From Bathymodiolus brooksi (Eukaryota > Mollusca > Bivalvia > Mytilida > Modiolidae), in assembly GCA_963680875.1 (NCBI GenBank), contig OY804588.1, forward strand, positions 81,926,829 to 81,990,828: a stretch of 64,000 nt of DNA. The letters are read 5' to 3'. Within the stretch, counting starts at the first letter, position 1, and each line of letters begins with the position of its first letter. Shown piece after piece: positions 42,867 through 55,665 of this stretch. The notes under the pieces are model-generated. The model was not told the origin of the DNA. It saw only the letters and a program-made list of their open reading frames with translations, and did no database searches. The translations under genes were made by a program, and so were the position numbers.

Positions 42867-45428
42867 ATGGTGGAGGTACACTTAATATGTATCTTGGCAC
42901 TGCCGATGTTACTTCCTGTTGCGTTAGGATATGAATGTAAATACAAGTATGAACATGACAGGCCAGTAGCTAATTGTAAAGGATTAAACTTGACATCTGT
43001 TCCGCAGAATCTCAGTGTTAACATTGTCGGTTTAGACTTATCCCAAAATAACATTCACGAAATAGTTAATGATTCGTTTGCAAAGTATCGAAATCTGGTC
43101 ACGCTAAACCTCAATGAAAACAAAATAAAAGAAATACAAGAGAATGGGTTCTCAGGTCTGGGAAATCTAAAGGAATTATATATATCGGAGAACAATGTAA
43201 ATATTTCGTCAGAAAATGGCGTCAATATTCTTAAGGATATTAAAGGGAAAGAAATTTTGGATATTAGTAGAAACTCCATATGGGTGAACAATAACTACGA
43301 CACAGCAAAGTATATATACCCAGACAAGGAATTTCAGTATCTGACACAGCTTCGAAGTATTTATATAGACTTGCATCCTATTCCTGTATTTGGTACAGGG
43401 TTTAGACATCTCAACTTGACCGCAGTATACTTTAGACGATGTTTTATTAAACAACTGAAAAACTCAACGTTCGAAAATCTTACAAAAACTATAATAGAAC
43501 TAGGATTAACAAATTGTGACCGTGTTGATCTTTCACAAATTGAAACCGGATTTTTCAGTTCATTTCCGTATTTGACTTCTCTCGACATGTCCAGGACAAA
43601 AATTTCTCTTGTAAAGGGATTGAAATTGTTGTACCCGTTTAGATACAAAAATATGACAAAAATTAATTTGAGCCACATGAAAACTCCCAAGTCAAACTCG
43701 ATATCAGTATTTTATGCCATTACAATTGATTCAAATATGATGCGATATCTAAAAACAATTTGTGTAAGCCAACTTTATCTGCATGATAATAACATTGTTG
43801 ATTTTGTGGCGAATTCACTTTTTTCTTTTGAGAAACCTCATTGCATCGAACATATAAATGTGGCAGGTAACAGGTTTGGATTTTCCCACATTGAACCTAT
43901 AGATGAAATTTGGAAACTATACGCTAGCTTCACAAAAATAAAAACGTTCGATTTTTCATACATACCCTTCACCTTTATAAATGATAAATTAATTGATAAT
44001 TCACAAGGAGGGAAGAACAACACGTTAGCTTACCATGATAAGGAAGATGATGATCCAAAGCTTTGTGAAAGTCTTCGCAATAAAAACTTTACGATCCTTC
44101 TTCCAAAATCCGTTGAATACATTCGGATCTCGCATATTATGGGGGCGGCTGCTGTACCGAATTTAATTCTAAAAGACGGAGAAAATCTCAGAAAAGTCGA
44201 CATGTCCTATTTTCAGTTTAGATGCTTTCCGATCTTTCTTTTGGACAACACTGACCATTTGGAATACCTCGATATTTCAGGCATCCCGTGCAAACAATAC
44301 TATGACAGAAATGAATTTCAGCTACTTCGGAACGTTAAGACTCTCATTATGAAAAACGTATTCCTATACCAAGCTATGATGAGAGGAAAAAATATTCTGA
44401 AGTTTGCACCAAAAGTGGAAAATTTAGACTTGTCAAATAATGGCATGCGGATGATTTCTTTTGATTACTTCAAAAATCTTCAACACCTAGTGAATCTAAA
44501 GTTATCTGAGAACAACTTCCGCCAGATACCGGAAGGAGTAACACAACTTCCGGAACTTAAATCACTAAATATGATTTTTAACAGACTTTATGCGATTCAG
44601 AATAAGCTGACGACCTGGTTTGATCAACAGCAGAGGAAGCACGGAGAATTTAATCTAAGCATCAACATAAACGAATTCTATTGTTCTTGTGAAAACAGGG
44701 ACTTCGTGTTATGGCTTGGTACGACGAAAGTCAGCTTGGACAAAAATGGAAATTACTCATGCCGGCTTATAAATGGCACTCTCATTGCCACAAGCATTAT
44801 TTTAGAACAATTCCATGACCTATTCTCACACTGTGATGCTATTACATGGCTAAGAATAGGAATCATTTTAATAATATCGTTCTTCGTTATTTTTATTCCA
44901 GTGACGGTCATATTCAATTTCCGGTGGAGGATTACAATTTTCGTCTATAGGACGTTCCGAAAAGTTATTGAAAACAGTATGAATTTGACATACACTTATG
45001 ATGTGCATGTTTCATATGGATACAATGGGTATCCATGGGTTACGGAAGTTTTATTAACGACATTAGAGAAAAAATGGAATCTCAAGATTTGCCTAGAAGA
45101 TAGGGACTTTGCTAGTCAAGCGGGACGATCAAACTACGACATAATAGCGAACGCTATCAATAACAGTAGGCATATCATATTTTTTATAACATCAGATTTC
45201 ATGACGAAATCATTTGCAGGATATGAAATTGACCAGGCAAAAACGGCGAAAATGGCCCATACGTTACAGCAAATTATAGTAATCACACATGACGTGAACG
45301 TTGACGATATTCCTACTGAATTAAGATTTATCTGGAGCGACGTTTCCTTATTAAATTGGCCTTCGGAAGAAAAAGAGCGTGAAGCGGTGTTAGATAATCT
45401 GAAAACGAGAGTATTTTTAAATCTTTGA
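42867..45428 (+). CDS. Toll-like receptor B (LRR-TM-TIR)
   Basis: An intact 853-codon receptor from ATG 42867. The start has a good signal peptide (MVEVHLICILALPMLLPVAL then G). LRR cap, repeats and Cys-rich C-cap (FYCSCENRDF) follow as in TLR-A, then a membrane span (nt about 44839-44917) and a TIR domain (nt about 44991-45390) with YDVHVSYG, LEDRDFASQAG and LLNWPS. The BB loop again lacks the usual proline. Relative to TLR-A and C the ectodomain carries extra residues around nt 43975-44085, an acidic loop that includes AYHDKEDDDPKLCE, and a changed stretch near nt 43270-43310. The acceptor-like AG seen before the start in A and D is changed to AT here, so this copy probably reads from its own upstream promoter without that splice. 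Best candidate for a working receptor in the window. Confidence 0.9.
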   Translation: MVEVHLICILALPMLLPVALGYECKYKYEHDRPVANCKGLNLTSVPQNLSVNIVGLDLSQNNIHEIVNDSFAKYRNLVTLNLNENKIKEIQENGFSGLGNLKELYISENNVNISSENGVNILKDIKGKEILDISRNSIWVNNNYDTAKYIYPDKEFQYLTQLRSIYIDLHPIPVFGTGFRHLNLTAVYFRRCFIKQLKNSTFENLTKTIIELGLTNCDRVDLSQIETGFFSSFPYLTSLDMSRTKISLVKGLKLLYPFRYKNMTKINLSHMKTPKSNSISVFYAITIDSNMMRYLKTICVSQLYLHDNNIVDFVANSLFSFEKPHCIEHINVAGNRFGFSHIEPIDEIWKLYASFTKIKTFDFSYIPFTFINDKLIDNSQGGKNNTLAYHDKEDDDPKLCESLRNKNFTILLPKSVEYIRISHIMGAAAVPNLILKDGENLRKVDMSYFQFRCFPIFLLDNTDHLEYLDISGIPCKQYYDRNEFQLLRNVKTLIMKNVFLYQAMMRGKNILKFAPKVENLDLSNNGMRMISFDYFKNLQHLVNLKLSENNFRQIPEGVTQLPELKSLNMIFNRLYAIQNKLTTWFDQQQRKHGEFNLSININEFYCSCENRDFVLWLGTTKVSLDKNGNYSCRLINGTLIATSIILEQFHDLFSHCDAITWLRIGIILIISFFVIFIPVTVIFNFRWRITIFVYRTFRKVIENSMNLTYTYDVHVSYGYNGYPWVTEVLLTTLEKKWNLKICLEDRDFASQAGRSNYDIIANAINNSRHIIFFITSDFMTKSFAGYEIDQAKTAKMAHTLQQIIVITHDVNVDDIPTELRFIWSDVSLLNWPSEEKEREAVLDNLKTRVFLNL

Positions 45429-45487
45429 AGAAAAAGACCGTGAAACGGTGGTAGATAATGTGAAAACGAGAGTATTTTACAAGTGTT
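45425..45487 (+). repeat. Tandem copy of TLR-B 3' end after the stop
   Basis: Immediately after the stop, about 60 bp repeat the end of the gene ('GAAGAAAAAGACCGTGAAAC', 'AAAACGAGAGTATTTTACAA'), matching 45366-45424 with a few changes. It lies in the 3' UTR. A and C lack it. Confidence 0.85.
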
Positions 45488-46260
45488 GAATAAGTATATA
45501 CTGCCATGATCAACGTGGCTATGCGTTAGGCATGTTTTGTCACAATCAATGTTAGACCACCACGATATAACTGAAATATTGTTGAAAGTGGCGTTAAACA
45601 CCATCAAACAAACAAACAATCAATGTTAGTCAAATGAAGATCATTGTTTGCTTGCTACTCATCTGTAAATATGCATTGACTTAATAAAACATTCTCTTTT
45701 TTAATTGTACATTATGAATTGAAAATAAAAACATTAAAAATAAAAAAAAAACACTTTAAGTCCCTTGCTTAAATAAAAAGTAAATAAAAGTGATTTTTTT
45801 CATAATATTGTAATTTAAATCGCTTTTGATATCTTGCTTATCCAAAGACAAGCATACATTTAGTTACCTATGAAAGGAGTATCAAACTAACACACGGCTG
45901 GGCCTAAGATACAACATTGATCCACATGGATATGATTTCCTTCCTATTTTCTTAATTACCCAGATGACTACGAGGTCATGATCGTATGGTAGTTGGATTT
46001 ACAACTATCTATGTACTCAGTGCCTATCACCACTGATGTTTTGACTTCGAATGTCGGTTAGGGCGAGGTGTACAACATTAAGTGATACCGTTTGTCAGTG
46101 ACTTTCGCCAGGTCGGTGGTTTTCTCCCCGTACTCCGGTTTCCTCCACCAATAAAACTGACCGCCACGATATTGGTGAAATATTGTTGAAAGTGGTGTTA
46201 AACTCCATCAAGCAAACAAACAAACATCAAACAGATGACTACGATATTATTTTAGTTGTT
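45488..46260 (+). repeat. SINE tail and complete type-2 SINE after TLR-B
   Basis: A headless tail lies at 45553-45625 ('CCACCACGATATAACTGAAA'). A whole type-2 SINE lies at about 45972-46235 with head 'GATCGTATGGTAGTTGGATT' and 'GGTTTCCTCCACCAATAAAA' up to (CAAA)n. After about 46230 the flank no longer matches those of TLR-A or C. Confidence 0.75.
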
Positions 46261-47739
46261 CATTAATATTGACACCCTCAAACAGTGAATCATAAGAAGT
46301 GTTGGAAGATAACAACAGAGCAATCAGAATCCGTCAATCGACAGACAACACAATAGCCAAATGAAAAACGTCAAAAAGACTAACAACGCTCTATGCAATA
46401 CTACCAAGTAAACAAAAGACCGCACAACGCTAACTCCACTAAAACTGAGATGAACTAATGTGCTTTTGACGGGTGATCAGTGCCTGTCCCACTAGTGGCA
46501 CCCGTCGTGTTACTCTAGTTACACAACCTGTTTCTAGTCTGTGACTAACAGTTTTTTCAGGTTTTACCAATAATGGCTACTGATAATTGTCCCATGGGGT
46601 TAGTGCTTTAGAGAGTCATCAAAACGTAGCAAATTTGAGGTTACATATTCCAATAATTGTGCTATGATTTACTTTTTTCGTACAGTTCAAGAGTTATCTT
46701 AACCAGTTTCAAGGTCAAAGCCATGACCTTGACATGGATGAATTTTTCTTACAGTGGTGAAAATGGCATTTCTGCCACTAGTCTTTATCGAAGGGAGTTA
46801 TGCTTATTTCAAGGAAATCGCCGTCCCCTTTCGTAACAAAATATCAAAATAATTTAAGATCGAAATAGAGGACGTGACAATGACTTCGACTTATATCCTT
46901 TTGCGCGGTAAGATGATAAATCTAAGTTGACCATTAACTTTGCGACCGAAAAGAGTTATGTCCCTTAAGGACTTATTCCTTCTTGATGTAGAAAAGTTGA
47001 AGCATCATTTCCAAATCTTTTATTATCGGTTGTTGCATGTTTTATGTTAGTTACAGTGTTATAATGATGACAAATATCAGGTGAATATTAAGGACATGTC
47101 CACAAACTTGACCTTTGACCTTTTGTCAGTTTGTGAAGATAGCAAATTCCATTGTGAAAATCGAACCTTAAAGGGGCATTAGCTACGATTTTGACAAAAG
47201 CAATTATGTTTTGGAAATTGGTAAATAGATTTAAAATAATGAAATAAAGGTAAATATTTCACATTAAACAGCTTATCGTCCCACTTTTCGCCTTTTGAGA
47301 ATGAAAATTACCGTCCATTTATTATTTCCTTGCAAGCAAATAATTTGACCTCGCTTTCTCCTTATTAGTGACAGGTAAAACGAATAATTTGTATTTTGTC
47401 ACTTATTAACTGCAAACTTGCATGGTTCTTTGTCCGTAATTAACGTCGACTAAAAGTATATTCACAGAAAATAAGAAATAAGTGCATGGTTTTACTGATT
47501 TAATGACGATTCGGCAAACTCCGTAAACAATGCCGATAATTAATAAGATGGCGTCCATTTCTTGATCGATCTCAAAACACGAGCAGTTGCACCTTTCTAC
47601 CCCGATGCGCGTATAATTCATAACATTTATAAGTTACAGAAACACGTTCTCATCAACTTGTTCGACGAAGGAATTATCAATTCACCTGACAAAGATTCTT
47701 TCTGCAGTAAAAGAGGGACAACAGAAATATTGTGAAACT
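46261..47739. other. Unique spacer after TLR-B
   Basis: An antisense mussel-type repeat lies at about 46300-46530 ('CCACTAGTGGCACCCGTCGT'). After it are 'CAAGGTCAAAGCCATGACCT'-type phrases typical of bivalve repeats. No long reading frame or convincing exon is seen. Confidence 0.5.
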
Positions 47740-49066
47740 GTTTAATAGCGTAGCGGCATAAATCACATGTGGATTTTGAAAAACTCTAAAGATCTTTTGG
47801 ATAACCTTAAATCAAGATCTTTCTCACCATCAAAACTTTTGATTTTTCAACTCTATTTACCACCCTACCGCATGACAAATCCAAAACCCGCTTAAAAGAA
47901 AATATTCACAAAGCTTTCAGTCATAGAAACTATGGCTCAAAATCTGTTGTGTTAGGCTACAATTCCACATATTTTTCAAACAAAATTCAAAAAGGTAAAA
48001 TATGCTACTCCGAGGAACAAGTGATCAGTATGCTGGAGTTCCTCATCGATAACATATTTGTCTCCTTTGGAGGGATACTGTTTCAGCAGGTCGTCGGCAT
48101 ACCAATGGGTACGAATTGTGCGATTAATTTTTTTACTCATATGAATTGGAGTTTTTTCAAAAGCTTGTAAAAGATAAGAAGATTCATGAGGCTAGAGCCT
48201 TTAATTTCACATACAGGTATATTGATGACGTTTTATCTATCAATAATTCTAGATTTGCAGAATTTCTTCCATTGATATATCCTCCAGAGCTGGAAGTTAA
48301 AGTGATCATAGATACAGCTTCATCCGCATCATTTTTGGACAAATACCTCGAATTTGACGACAGTGGTCAACTCAGAATTAAAATTTATGATAAACGGGAC
48401 GACTTCAAATTTAAAATCATAAATATGTGCAGCAATATACCAGCTTCTCCTGCATATGGTGTTTATATCTCGCAATTGATTCGCTATGCAAGGGCCAGTA
48501 GCAATTATTCTGATTTCCTGAAACGTCATCTTCATCTGAGAAACAGGCTACTGGACCAGGGCTATCAAAAGATTCGTCTTATTCGATGTCTTAAAAAATT
48601 TATATCCCGATACCAAGATCTTGTAGAAATGTATTCCGTCTCTGTAGAGACGATAATAAATGATGCATTTTCATATAGTGTAAATGTATAAATATAAGGA
48701 AGTCAACAAAAATGTCAAAACTATTTTTTATCAATGTGTGACGTAAAAGTGTTTTTGACATTTACTTCACTGAATTTGGTACTGCTTTGACAACTATTTT
48801 ACCTATTTTGTTCCAGTATTGTTATAAATACTGTTATATTGACAGTCGGAACCTTTGAGCCGTAATGAAAGCGGGAGGCTTGGCGCTTTAAAATCTGATT
48901 CAACCCACCATTTCTTTAGAAATGCCTGTACCTAGTCAGAGTCATTACGGTTTTCACAGTTTTCCGGTTGTTCACTGATTTTGTCTGTATATATACTTAT
49001 GAGTTTTGACTTTCCCTTTGTAAGATTGTTCGGAGTTCGGTAATTTTGTTATTACCTTTATTTAAA
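47740..49066 (+). mobile_element. Penelope-like retroelement, second copy, broken
   Basis: Sense copy of the element at 21.7-22.9 kb, extending further 5'. Readable parts are WILKNSKDLLDNLKS near 47770, then NYGSKSVVLGYNSTYFSN, then IDNIFVSFGG and VGIPMGTNC. Next a deletion at about 48121 removes the codons after GTNC, and the frame resumes with RYIDDVLSINNSRF to the stop at 48691. About 370 bp of shared 3' UTR follow to 'GTTATTACCTTTA'. RT active-site YIDD is present but the frame is disrupted. The 5' boundary is uncertain. Confidence 0.65.
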
Positions 49067-50530
49067 GTCCCTTTGATAATATTATTAACAAAATTTACTT
49101 CATATTAACTCTTAAAATAGCAAAAGTAAATTTCGTTATGAGTCAAGTAGGGATACAAATATGTTCCTTTCAGTATGCAGTCAAATCTTCCTTAAAGGGC
49201 ACATCTATATAGCAAAGCATTATCTATAAAGGGCAGTCTCATTTTGCTCATTAATAAATAGTTCATATCATTTTAACTGTATGCAAAGGGCAACAGCTCA
49301 TGAAGGGCACATTTTCAGGTTCCCTTGAGTGACCTTTATATACAGATTTGAATGTCTACAAAGTCCTTTATTAGAAATGAATCAAGGTTAAGTCCAAGTG
49401 GCCTCCGTATTCTCGAGATGCGATTCGTGACTACCACTCCAGTCCGTGTAGAGAAGCATCCGAAGCAATCTAAAGTGATAAAGTTCATCAGTAGCTTACG
49501 AATTTTAATCGTTTGTTTATATTCATATTAGCTTTGGAGATCCAATTATCAAGAAAGGTGTGGAGTGGATCCCATTATCCGGTCTAACCCCGCCACATTT
49601 GTTGTGTGTCTGTCTTAAAGGGCATTTGCGATAGGCACTACCGACTAAATTTGTGACCATGCCTGTCAAATACTTTGCTCCAAAAGAAACTATGTATCAT
49701 TGATTTTTTCCTCCTGGAGATAACTGTGGTCAAAATAATGAACAATCTGAACGCTTGCTCCGCCCACAGCTATTTATACCCACGGTCCCGGTTTGAGCCA
49801 GGGTTTGGACTTTAGACGTTATATGCAAGCAAAATAAGTATGATAGTCGTGATATAGCTTACAAATTGATGAAAGTCACGATTAACCCTACGCCATCTAG
49901 CTGAAGATCGTGCTTCTCTCTATGTTCAATGGTGTCCGGTGTGATATGGTTGTTCGTATTTTTTAAGTTTATGCAACTATTGACATCACTGATTAAACTT
50001 TCTTTTCATTATTCATCTACCCGATATTAAATTCACATATTTTTTCACATACCAATATTAGAGCCATTTTTATTAACTACATAGATTATTGTTTTCTAAT
50101 GATCGGGAGTTTCCGTCATAAATCGAACTGGAACATTGCTCGAGCGACCTTACCAATAATAAATGCACTATTAAATCCGGCACTTTCATGAGTAAATAAA
50201 GAAACATCCTATGCAAAACCTTACATCCAACTAAGATGTCAAACTATAAGCTTTCTCCTAAAATTATTCTTTGTTGGCCGCCCTTGTTGAGTAACTTTAC
50301 TTTTGTTTAAATCACCTATCAAAGCTGGTTCAACTAGAAAACATCAACACGACGCGGTTCAACTTCTGAAAAATTAAAAGCAAAACATCATTGTACAGCA
50401 TTCATTATGAGTATGGTTACGTATAGTATACTTCTAAAACTGAATTAAATATTGTTGCACTGTGTTCAGTATGAAAAGTCATTAGTTCATGTACATAATT
50501 TCCAAATGACATGCACATTGTTTTCCTCAA
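49067..50530. other. Spacer before TLR-C block
   Basis: AT-rich DNA with 'TTAAAGGGCACATCTATATA'-type phrases repeated near 49193, 49228 and 49303. The last ~450 bp match 37.85-38.19 kb and 58.77-58.97 kb. No gene is seen. Confidence 0.5.
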
Positions 50531-51586
50531 TCATGGCTTTTCATCGCGTACGACAGGTGCCACTAGTGGAACAGAAACTGCTTACCCTCAGTACATACAA
50601 GGATTTGTATTTGTGGATTTCATGTTGCTCAATATTTAGATTTCTGTTTTGATCATTATTTCTCCTTTTGTAGGGGTATACCCTTTGCGTTCTTCTAAAT
50701 CAACGAATTCTGCTGATTTTACAAACCGGTTTTAATAAATAAAAAAATCTACCAATTATGATAATAAATCAGTAATAAAATATTGTTTAAATTAAATATT
50801 TCCCTGTTTATTGTCATTCGGATGATTTTTATGCATATTTTGTACATCTTTTGGAAAATGTAATAGATTTTCCTTTCAAATTATATTTCTTTACTTCATT
50901 CTGCAATACAAAATTCTTCATTGGGGCGAAAAACTTCCCTGTGTTGTTGCAATGGTAAAGTGCGGAATATTGTTCAGCAATAAATCAACTATTAAAGACA
51001 GCACTTAATGAATACATATAGGAACATCCTGTAGAAAAGTTCATATCCAGCCAAGATGTCAAACATTAGATTTTCGCCCAAAATTATACATAGTGGGTTT
51101 TCCTGTGTTACGCAGATTTAATTTCGTTTAAATCACATATCAAAGCAGGATGCATTTTATACACATGATTTCCAAATTACAATCACAATGTTTTCCTCAT
51201 TCATGGCTTTTCATCGCGTTTGAAACAAGAGTAACACGACGGGTGCCACTAGTGGAACAGAAACTGCTTACCCTCATTGCATATAAGGATTTCTATTTGT
51301 GGATTTTGTGTTGCTCAATACTTAGATTTCTGTTCAGATCATTATTTCTCCTTTTCTAATTTTTTCTATTTGGCCATGGTGTTGTCTGTCGATTTCCGTT
51401 TCTGATTACCCCTTTAAATTTGGCATCGTCAAGCTTTTCGAAGGGCATGCTCTATGCGTTCTTCTCAATCAACGAATTCGGCTGATTTTACAAACCAGTT
51501 TTAATATATCAAAACATCTACCGATTATAACAAGAAACGCGTCGTGCGCACTAAATTTAACATCTACTTTTTCATTACATTTTCAA
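50531..51586 (+). repeat. Upstream repeat block of TLR-C
   Basis: Closely matches 19.63-20.68 kb: mussel-type repeats at about 50560 and 51245 ('CCACTAGTGGAACAGAAACT'), with 'GTTTAAATTAAATATTTCCC' between. It stops abruptly at 'AACATCTACTTTTTCATTAC' and passes straight into TLR-C coding sequence, so about 5 kb present in block A are absent here. Confidence 0.7.
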
Positions 51587-51589
51587 TTA

Positions 51590-54004
51590 TGAACATGACA
51601 GGCCAGTAGCTAATTGTAAAGGATTAAGTTTGACATCTGTTCGCAAAATCTCAGTGTTAAAATTGTCGGTTTAGACTTATCCCAAAATAACATTCACGAA
51701 ATAGTCAATGATTCGTTTGCAAAGTATCGAAATCTGGTCACGCTAAACCTCAATGATAACGAAATAAAAGAAATACAACAGAATGGGTTCTCAGGTCTGG
51801 GAAATCTAAAGGAATTATATATATCGGAGAACAATGTAAATATTTCGTCAGAAAATGGTGTCAATATTCTTAAGGATATTAAAGGGATACAAATTTTGGA
51901 TATTAGTAGAAACTCCAAATGGGTGAACAATAACAACGACACAGCACCGTATATATACCCAGACGAAGAATTTCAGTATCTGACACAGCTTCGAAGTCTT
52001 TATATAGACTTGCATCCTATTCCTGTATTTGGTAAAGGGTTTAAACATCTCAAATTGGCCGCAGTATACTTTAGACGATGTCGTATTCACGAACTGAAAA
52101 ACTCAACGTTCGAAAATCTTACAAATACTATAATAGAAATAGAATTATCAAATTGTGACCAAGTCAATCTTTCGCATATTGAAACCGAATTTTTCAGTTC
52201 ATTTCCGTATTTGACTTCTCTAGACATGTCCGGGACAAAAATTTCCTTTGTAAAGGGATTGGAATTGTTGTACCCGTTTAGATACAAAAATATGACAAAA
52301 ATTAACTTCAGCCGCATGAAAACTCCCAGATCAAACTCGATATCAATATTATATGCCATTACAATTGATTCAAATATGATGTGATATCTAAAAACAATTT
52401 GTGTAAGCCAACTTGATCTGCATAATAATAACATTGTTGATTTTATGCCGAATTCACTTTTTTCTTTTGAGAAACCTCATTGTATCGAACGTATGAATTT
52501 GTCAGATAACAGGTTTGGATTTGTACACTCCGATGAAGCTGGATATGGAATTATAAATCTAATTTCTAACTTAGTAAACATAAAAACGTTCGATTTTTCA
52601 TACATACCCTTGACCTTTATAAATGATCATCCAAATGATTGTAATCATTTTTTGAATGCTAACATTACGATCTTGCTTCCAAAATCCGTTGAATACGTTC
52701 AGATGTCACATATTATGGGGAGTGCTGCTGTGCCGAATTTAATTCTACAAAACGGAGAAAATCTCAGAAAAGTCGACATGTCCTATATTCAGTGTAGATG
52801 CTTTCCGAACTTTTTTTTGAAGAACACTGACCATTTGGAATACCTCGATATTTCAGGCATCCCATGCACACAGTACTATGACAGAAACGAATTTCAACTA
52901 CTTCAAAACGTTAAGACTCTCATTATGAAAAACGTATTCCTATACCAAGCTATGATGAGAGGGAAAAATATTCTGAAGTTTGCACCAAAAGTGGAAAACT
53001 TAGACTTGTCAAATAATGGTATGCGGACGATTACTTTTGATTACTTCAAAAATCTTCAACACCTAGTGAATCTAAATTTATCGGAAAACAGCTTCAGCCA
53101 GATACCGGAAGGAGTAACACAACTTCCGGAACTTAAATCACTAAATATGACAGGTAACAGGCTTTATACGATCGAGAATGTGCTTACGACATGGTTTGAT
53201 CATCAGCAAAGGAAGCACGGAGTGTTCAATTTAAGCATCAACATAAACGAATTATATTGTTCTTGTGAAAACAGGGATTTCGTTTTATGGCTGGGTACAA
53301 CGAATGTCAGGTTGGACAAAAACGGAAGCTACACCTGCAGACTTATAAATGGGTCTCTCATTGCCACAAGTATTATTTTACAACACTTCCATGACCTATT
53401 CGCACATTGTGATGCTAATATATGGCTAAGAATAGGAATCATTTTAATAATATCATTCTTCGTTGTTTTTATACCAGTGACGGTCATATTCAATTTCCGT
53501 TGGAGAATTATACTGTTCGTCTACAGGACGTTCCGAAAATTTATTGAAAACAGTATGAATTTGACATACACTTATGACGTGTACGTTTCATATGGATACA
53601 GTGGGTATCCATGGGTTAAGGAAGTTTTATTAACGACATTAGAGAGTAAATGGAATCTCAAAATTTGTTTAGAAGATAGGGACTTTGCTAGTCAAGCGGG
53701 ACAATCAAACTACGATTTAATAGCGAACGCTATCAATAACAGTAGGCATATTATATTTGTTGTAACATCAGATTTCATGTCGAAATCATTTGCGGGATAT
53801 GAAATTGACCAGGCAAAAACGGCGAAAATGACGCATACTTTACAACAAATTATAGTAATCACACATGATGTGAACATGGACGATATTCTTACTGAATTAA
53901 AATCTATCTGGAGCGACGTTTCCTTATTAAATTGGCCTTCAGAAGAAAAAGAGCGTGAAACGGTGTTAGATAATCTGAAAACGAGAGTATTTTTAAATTT
54001 TTGA
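51590..54004 (+). pseudogene. Toll-like receptor C, pseudogene
   Basis: Homologous to TLR-A from the codons for YEHDRPVANC onward. The signal peptide and first ~20 residues are gone. A one-base loss near 51641 shifts the frame in the first LRR. A TGA at 52382-52384 stands where A and B have CGA, a CpG-type change. After it the frame is open from ATG 52445 to the stop at 54004. That part keeps LRRs, the C-cap, the membrane span and a complete TIR domain (YDVYVSYG, LEDRDFASQAG, LLNWPS). The TIR region is nearly identical to TLR-A. A shortened product from 52445 is possible but would lack a signal peptide. Confidence 0.85.
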
Positions 54005-55199
54005 ATATGTTTTGCCATGAGGAAAGTGACTTTGCGTCATGCACGTTTTGACACAATCAATGTTAGACCGCCACGATATAACTGAAATATTGTTGAAAGT
54101 GGCGTTAAACACCATCAAGCAAACAAACAAACAATCAATGTTAGTCAAATGAAGATCATTATTTGCTTCCTTGCTCTGTCAATATGTATTAACATGATAA
54201 AACATTCATTTTTTTAATTGTACATAATGAATTGAAAATAATAATAATGAAAAACATAAAACCATTCTTCCATAATAAATAAAAAGATATATTTTCATAA
54301 TATAGTATGCTAAATCGCTTTGTTATCTTGTTTGTCAAAAGACAAGCATACATTTAGATACCTATGAAAGGAGTATCAAACTAGCACACGGTGTGGCCTA
54401 AGATACAACTTTGATCCACATTGATGTGATTTCCTTCCCTTTTTCTTTATAACCCAGATGACTACGATATTATTTTATTCATTCCTTGACACCCTCGAAC
54501 AGTGAATCGTAATCTAATTTTTTGAAGATACCAAAGGGGTATGACGTGACCACAATATTGACCTTTGACCTTTTTCGGTGTGTGATGATAACAAATTCCA
54601 TTGACCAATTATCCACTTCTTTTCGGATAAAGATGTAGATTTCTAATGTAGATACCCTTCACCAGGCACGGTCAAGGTCAAAAGAGTGGAAGGTCAAATA
54701 ATGTAAAATGTCAAGATAAGGAGATCTGTGGAAGGTCCAAATCTATGACTTGATCTTTAGTTTAAACTTTCGATCTGTGTGTACAAATAAGGCTTGCATT
54801 ACCCATTTGAGTAAGATTATTTGAGTGAAATCGTCCGGGCTTAAACATTTGCTAAAACTGAAAAATTCGAAATCTGGATCAGAAATCTTTACGAAAATAA
54901 ACACCGTAGAAACATAGTTTGATGTCTAAGTTTTTAAGAAAAGCTTGAAAATTCAAAGGGGGTGATCGGAAGATGTAAATCGAATAAGAGCAGACAATAC
55001 AATGGCCAATGGAAAGAGAACGGAATGCAAAAAGTGATCAACAAAACATTACACAGAAAGCTAAAGATTGAGAGATACCAACCCCACCAAAACACGTGAG
55101 TGACATCAGCAGCTCTGGAAGGGCAATCAGTCCCTGATCCACTAGTGGCACACATTGTGCAGTTCTAGTTACTAACCCGATGATAACTCATGAATGAGG

Positions 55200-55665
55200 A
55201 AAGAACAGGATTGTGAATATAACGAAACTCTGAATACTTTCTGCCCTCAACTGTAAAACCATGGAATGATCTACCACTTCCCACCCGTAATTTGGAATCG
55301 CTAAATTCATTTAAATCTCTTATCAACACTCAAAGCACTAAAGTTCCAGCCCATTATTATGTTGGATGTAGGTTAGGTCAGATATTACATGCGATTATGA
55401 ATTGTAGTGCCTTAAGTGCACATCTCTTTATTAGAAACCTTGTTGAATCGATAAATTGTATCTGTGGAATAACTGAAACTGTATCTCATTTCTTATTAGA
55501 TTGTCCGCGTCACTCGACTCTAAGACAACAACTTTTCTTCTCACTTTTGGACATTCCTGAAACAATTGAACTGAATCTACTTATTTTTGGCTCAGTTAAT
55601 CTAAATGACGAAGAAAACAAAGCAGTATTTAAATCAGTCCAACCTTTATCATAAAAAGTAAAAGA
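55200..55665 (+). mobile_element. Non-LTR retrotransposon 3' remnant, fuller copy
   Basis: Coding for a LINE ORF2 C-terminus: PAHYYVGCRLGQILHA, MNCSALSAHLFIRNLVES, CICGITETVSHFLLDC with the Cys-rich knuckle, and LLIFGSVNLNDEENKAVFKS. It keeps the ~70 bp lost from the copy at 29.3-29.8 kb, but a length change near the C-terminus gives an early stop. Confidence 0.7.
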
